DNA of 15,293 nucleotides from Candidatus Heimdallarchaeota archaeon LC_3 (lineage in GTDB: Archaea; Asgardarchaeota; Heimdallarchaeia; Hodarchaeales; LC-3): NCBI GenBank assembly GCA_001940645.1, contig MDVS01000095.1:1-15293 (forward strand). The letters run 5' to 3'. Of this stretch, positions 14,244-15,293 are shown in pieces (position 1 is the stretch's first letter; each line of letters opens with the position of its first letter). The position numbers and the translations under genes are program-made. The notes under the pieces are model-generated. The model was given only the letters and a program-made list of their open reading frames with translations, was not told the origin of the DNA and did not search any database.

Positions 14244-15245
14244 TTAAGAATTAATAATATAATTGAATATAGACTCGGTTTCTGCTTGTTCTTCCAAATT
14301 CACCATGCTATATATTTTAATACCAGTTTCTAAATTAATTTTTGCAAGTAAATCAAATAAAATTGATGGTTTAATCGTGGTAACTAATATTGAATCAATT
14401 TTTTTATATTCATGATTAGATTCTTTAGTTTTATCTATTTCTAATGGTTTTGAATCATTATTAGTTCCAGATTTAATTTCAACGCTTTTTATAATAGCAA
14501 ATTCTTCCAATAATAATTTTGCTAAATCAAGTGGATTATTAGATGTGATTTCAAAGTGGTATGGATATTCACTAAGTTTTTCTCTAATTTCCCTCGTTTT
14601 TCCTTGAGCTACAATTTGTCCATTGTAAATCAGGATTAAATCTTTTGTAATTCTTTCAACTTCAAATAGAATATGAGATGATAAAAAAACACTCCCTCCA
14701 TTACTTGCAAAATCTTGAAAGATATTAAAAACAAGATTCCTTCCCATTGGATCAAGACCAGATAATGGTTCATCTGCAACTATAAACTCTGGATTAAATA
14801 AAAATGCATTAGCTATCTTTATCCGTTGTTTCATCCCTTTAGATAACTGAGTTAGTTTGCGATGATGAAAATGCTCCATTCCAACTAAATCTAAGACATA
14901 TTCAGCCCGATCAATGGCTTTTTGTCTTGAAAATCCGCCTATTTTTGCTATGGCAACAATAAATTTTATTGGTGTTAGAAAATCAAAATGGGAATTAATT
15001 TCTGAAATATAACCAATTTTTCTATTTAATTCTGGATTATTCCAAGGATTTTGATTGAAAACCCTTATTTCACCCAGAGTAGGCTTTAATTCCCCCACTA
15101 TGGTATTAATGATAGTGGATTTTCCTGATCCGTTTGGTCCAAGAAATCCGGTTATTCCTTGAGATAACGAAAAATTACAATCTGAGGCAGCAACTATTAT
15201 ACCATCATAAATTTTAGTAACATTGTCAATTTCTACTATCTTCAA
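14244..15245 (-). CDS. Mirror copy of ABC ATPase 2 (probable assembly duplicate)
   Basis: The 333-residue product is identical to that of the gene at 12600-13601, including the TTG start, Walker A, signature, Walker B and H-loop. The flanking DNA is mirrored too: the permease 2 start downstream and the permease 1 end upstream. If the inverted repeat is real, this is an intact second copy. More likely it is the same locus read on the opposite strand after a fold-back. Confidence 0.6.
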   Translation of the reverse strand: MKIVEIDNVTKIYDGIIVAASDCNFSLSQGITGFLGPNGSGKSTIINTIVGELKPTLGEIRVFNQNPWNNPELNRKIGYISEINSHFDFLTPIKFIVAIAKIGGFSRQKAIDRAEYVLDLVGMEHFHHRKLTQLSKGMKQRIKIANAFLFNPEFIVADEPLSGLDPMGRNLVFNIFQDFASNGGSVFLSSHILFEVERITKDLILIYNGQIVAQGKTREIREKLSEYPYHFEITSNNPLDLAKLLLEEFAIIKSVEIKSGTNNDSKPLEIDKTKESNHEYKKIDSILVTTIKPSILFDLLAKINLETGIKIYSMVNLEEQAETESIFNYIINS

Positions 15246-15251
15246 AAAATT

Positions 15252-15293
15252 TTAACTCCAGATTCTTTTAATTTTATAATAAACAAATAACAT
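15252..15293 (-). pseudogene. Mirror fragment of the permease 1 3' end, cut by the window edge
   Basis: Thirteen codons plus stop, MLFVYYKIKRIWS, identical to the last residues of permease 1 at 12552-12593. The fragment has no start because the window ends, and it belongs to the inverted repeat. Confidence 0.7.

Larger units (their letters stand above)
14055..15293 (-). repeat. Right arm of 1,239-base inverted repeat (probable fold-back)
   Basis: Mirror image of 12552-13790. It reaches the last base of the window, so its outer limit is unknown and the window may end at a contig end. The 264 bases between the arms (13791-14054) occur once. At the junction, the outgoing sequence AAAATTA-T-AACTTG (14047-14060) meets a re-entry site reading AAAATTA-C-AACTTG on the opposite strand. 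That is imperfect microhomology, as expected of template switching during strand displacement. Confidence 0.93.

Noticed and set aside
14244..15245. A genuine tandem paralogue of ABC ATPase 2
   Set aside because: Protein identity is complete and flanking noncoding DNA is mirrored as well, which argues for a fold-back copy rather than a diverged paralogue.
1..15293. tRNA, rRNA, CRISPR array or insertion sequence
   Set aside because: No cloverleaf with a TTCGA-type T-loop, no regularly spaced repeats and no transposase-like frame were found on either strand.

Overview
The window is AT-rich DNA from an archaeon. It encodes a transcription factor B with zinc ribbon and two cyclin repeats, an archaeal UPF0200-family P-loop kinase and an archaeal-type nucleotidyltransferase. 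Several starts carry Shine-Dalgarno matches to the archaeal anti-SD (GGTGAT, AGGTG, GGAG), and GTG and TTG starts are frequent. A protein with an E2/UEV-like ubiquitin-conjugating fold and a prenyl synthase with a eukaryote-like first Asp-rich motif point towards an Asgard (Heimdall- or Loki-like) archaeon. That placement is inference; only 'archaeal' is firmly supported.

Layout. 1-421 is very AT-rich and shows no gene. 422-1150 (+) is a nucleotidyltransferase whose true start is probably a non-ATG codon. It converges on a two-gene minus-strand operon: short-chain prenyl diphosphate synthase (2430-3494), then five bases later the E2/UEV-like protein (1162-2424). A small tandem metal-binding protein (3654-3947, -) faces away from fixC-fixX (4198-5880, +), an electron-transfer flavoenzyme and its ferredoxin-like partner. 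A two-domain sulfurtransferase (5925-6794, +) converges on a Nudix hydrolase (6795-7412, -). Then come a 47-residue ORF with a perfect SD (7576-7719, +), the UPF0200 kinase (7915-8529, +), TFB (8628-9662, -) and a sequon-rich surface protein (9920-10573, -). The last is divergent from an ABC export cluster ordered ATPase-permease-ATPase-permease (10693 onwards).

Right end. Bases 14055-15293 are the reverse complement of 12552-13790, 1,239 bases per arm around a 264-base unique loop. The second ABC ATPase therefore appears twice, and the second permease is cut short where the sequence turns back. The arms appear perfect and the junction has imperfect microhomology, so this looks like a fold-back chimera from amplification, sequencing or assembly rather than gene duplication. 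Genes right of about 14054 should not be counted as additional loci without read support.

The most promising biology is the E2/UEV-like protein, which has no cysteine where the E2 catalytic residue should lie and is tightly coupled to the prenyl synthase.
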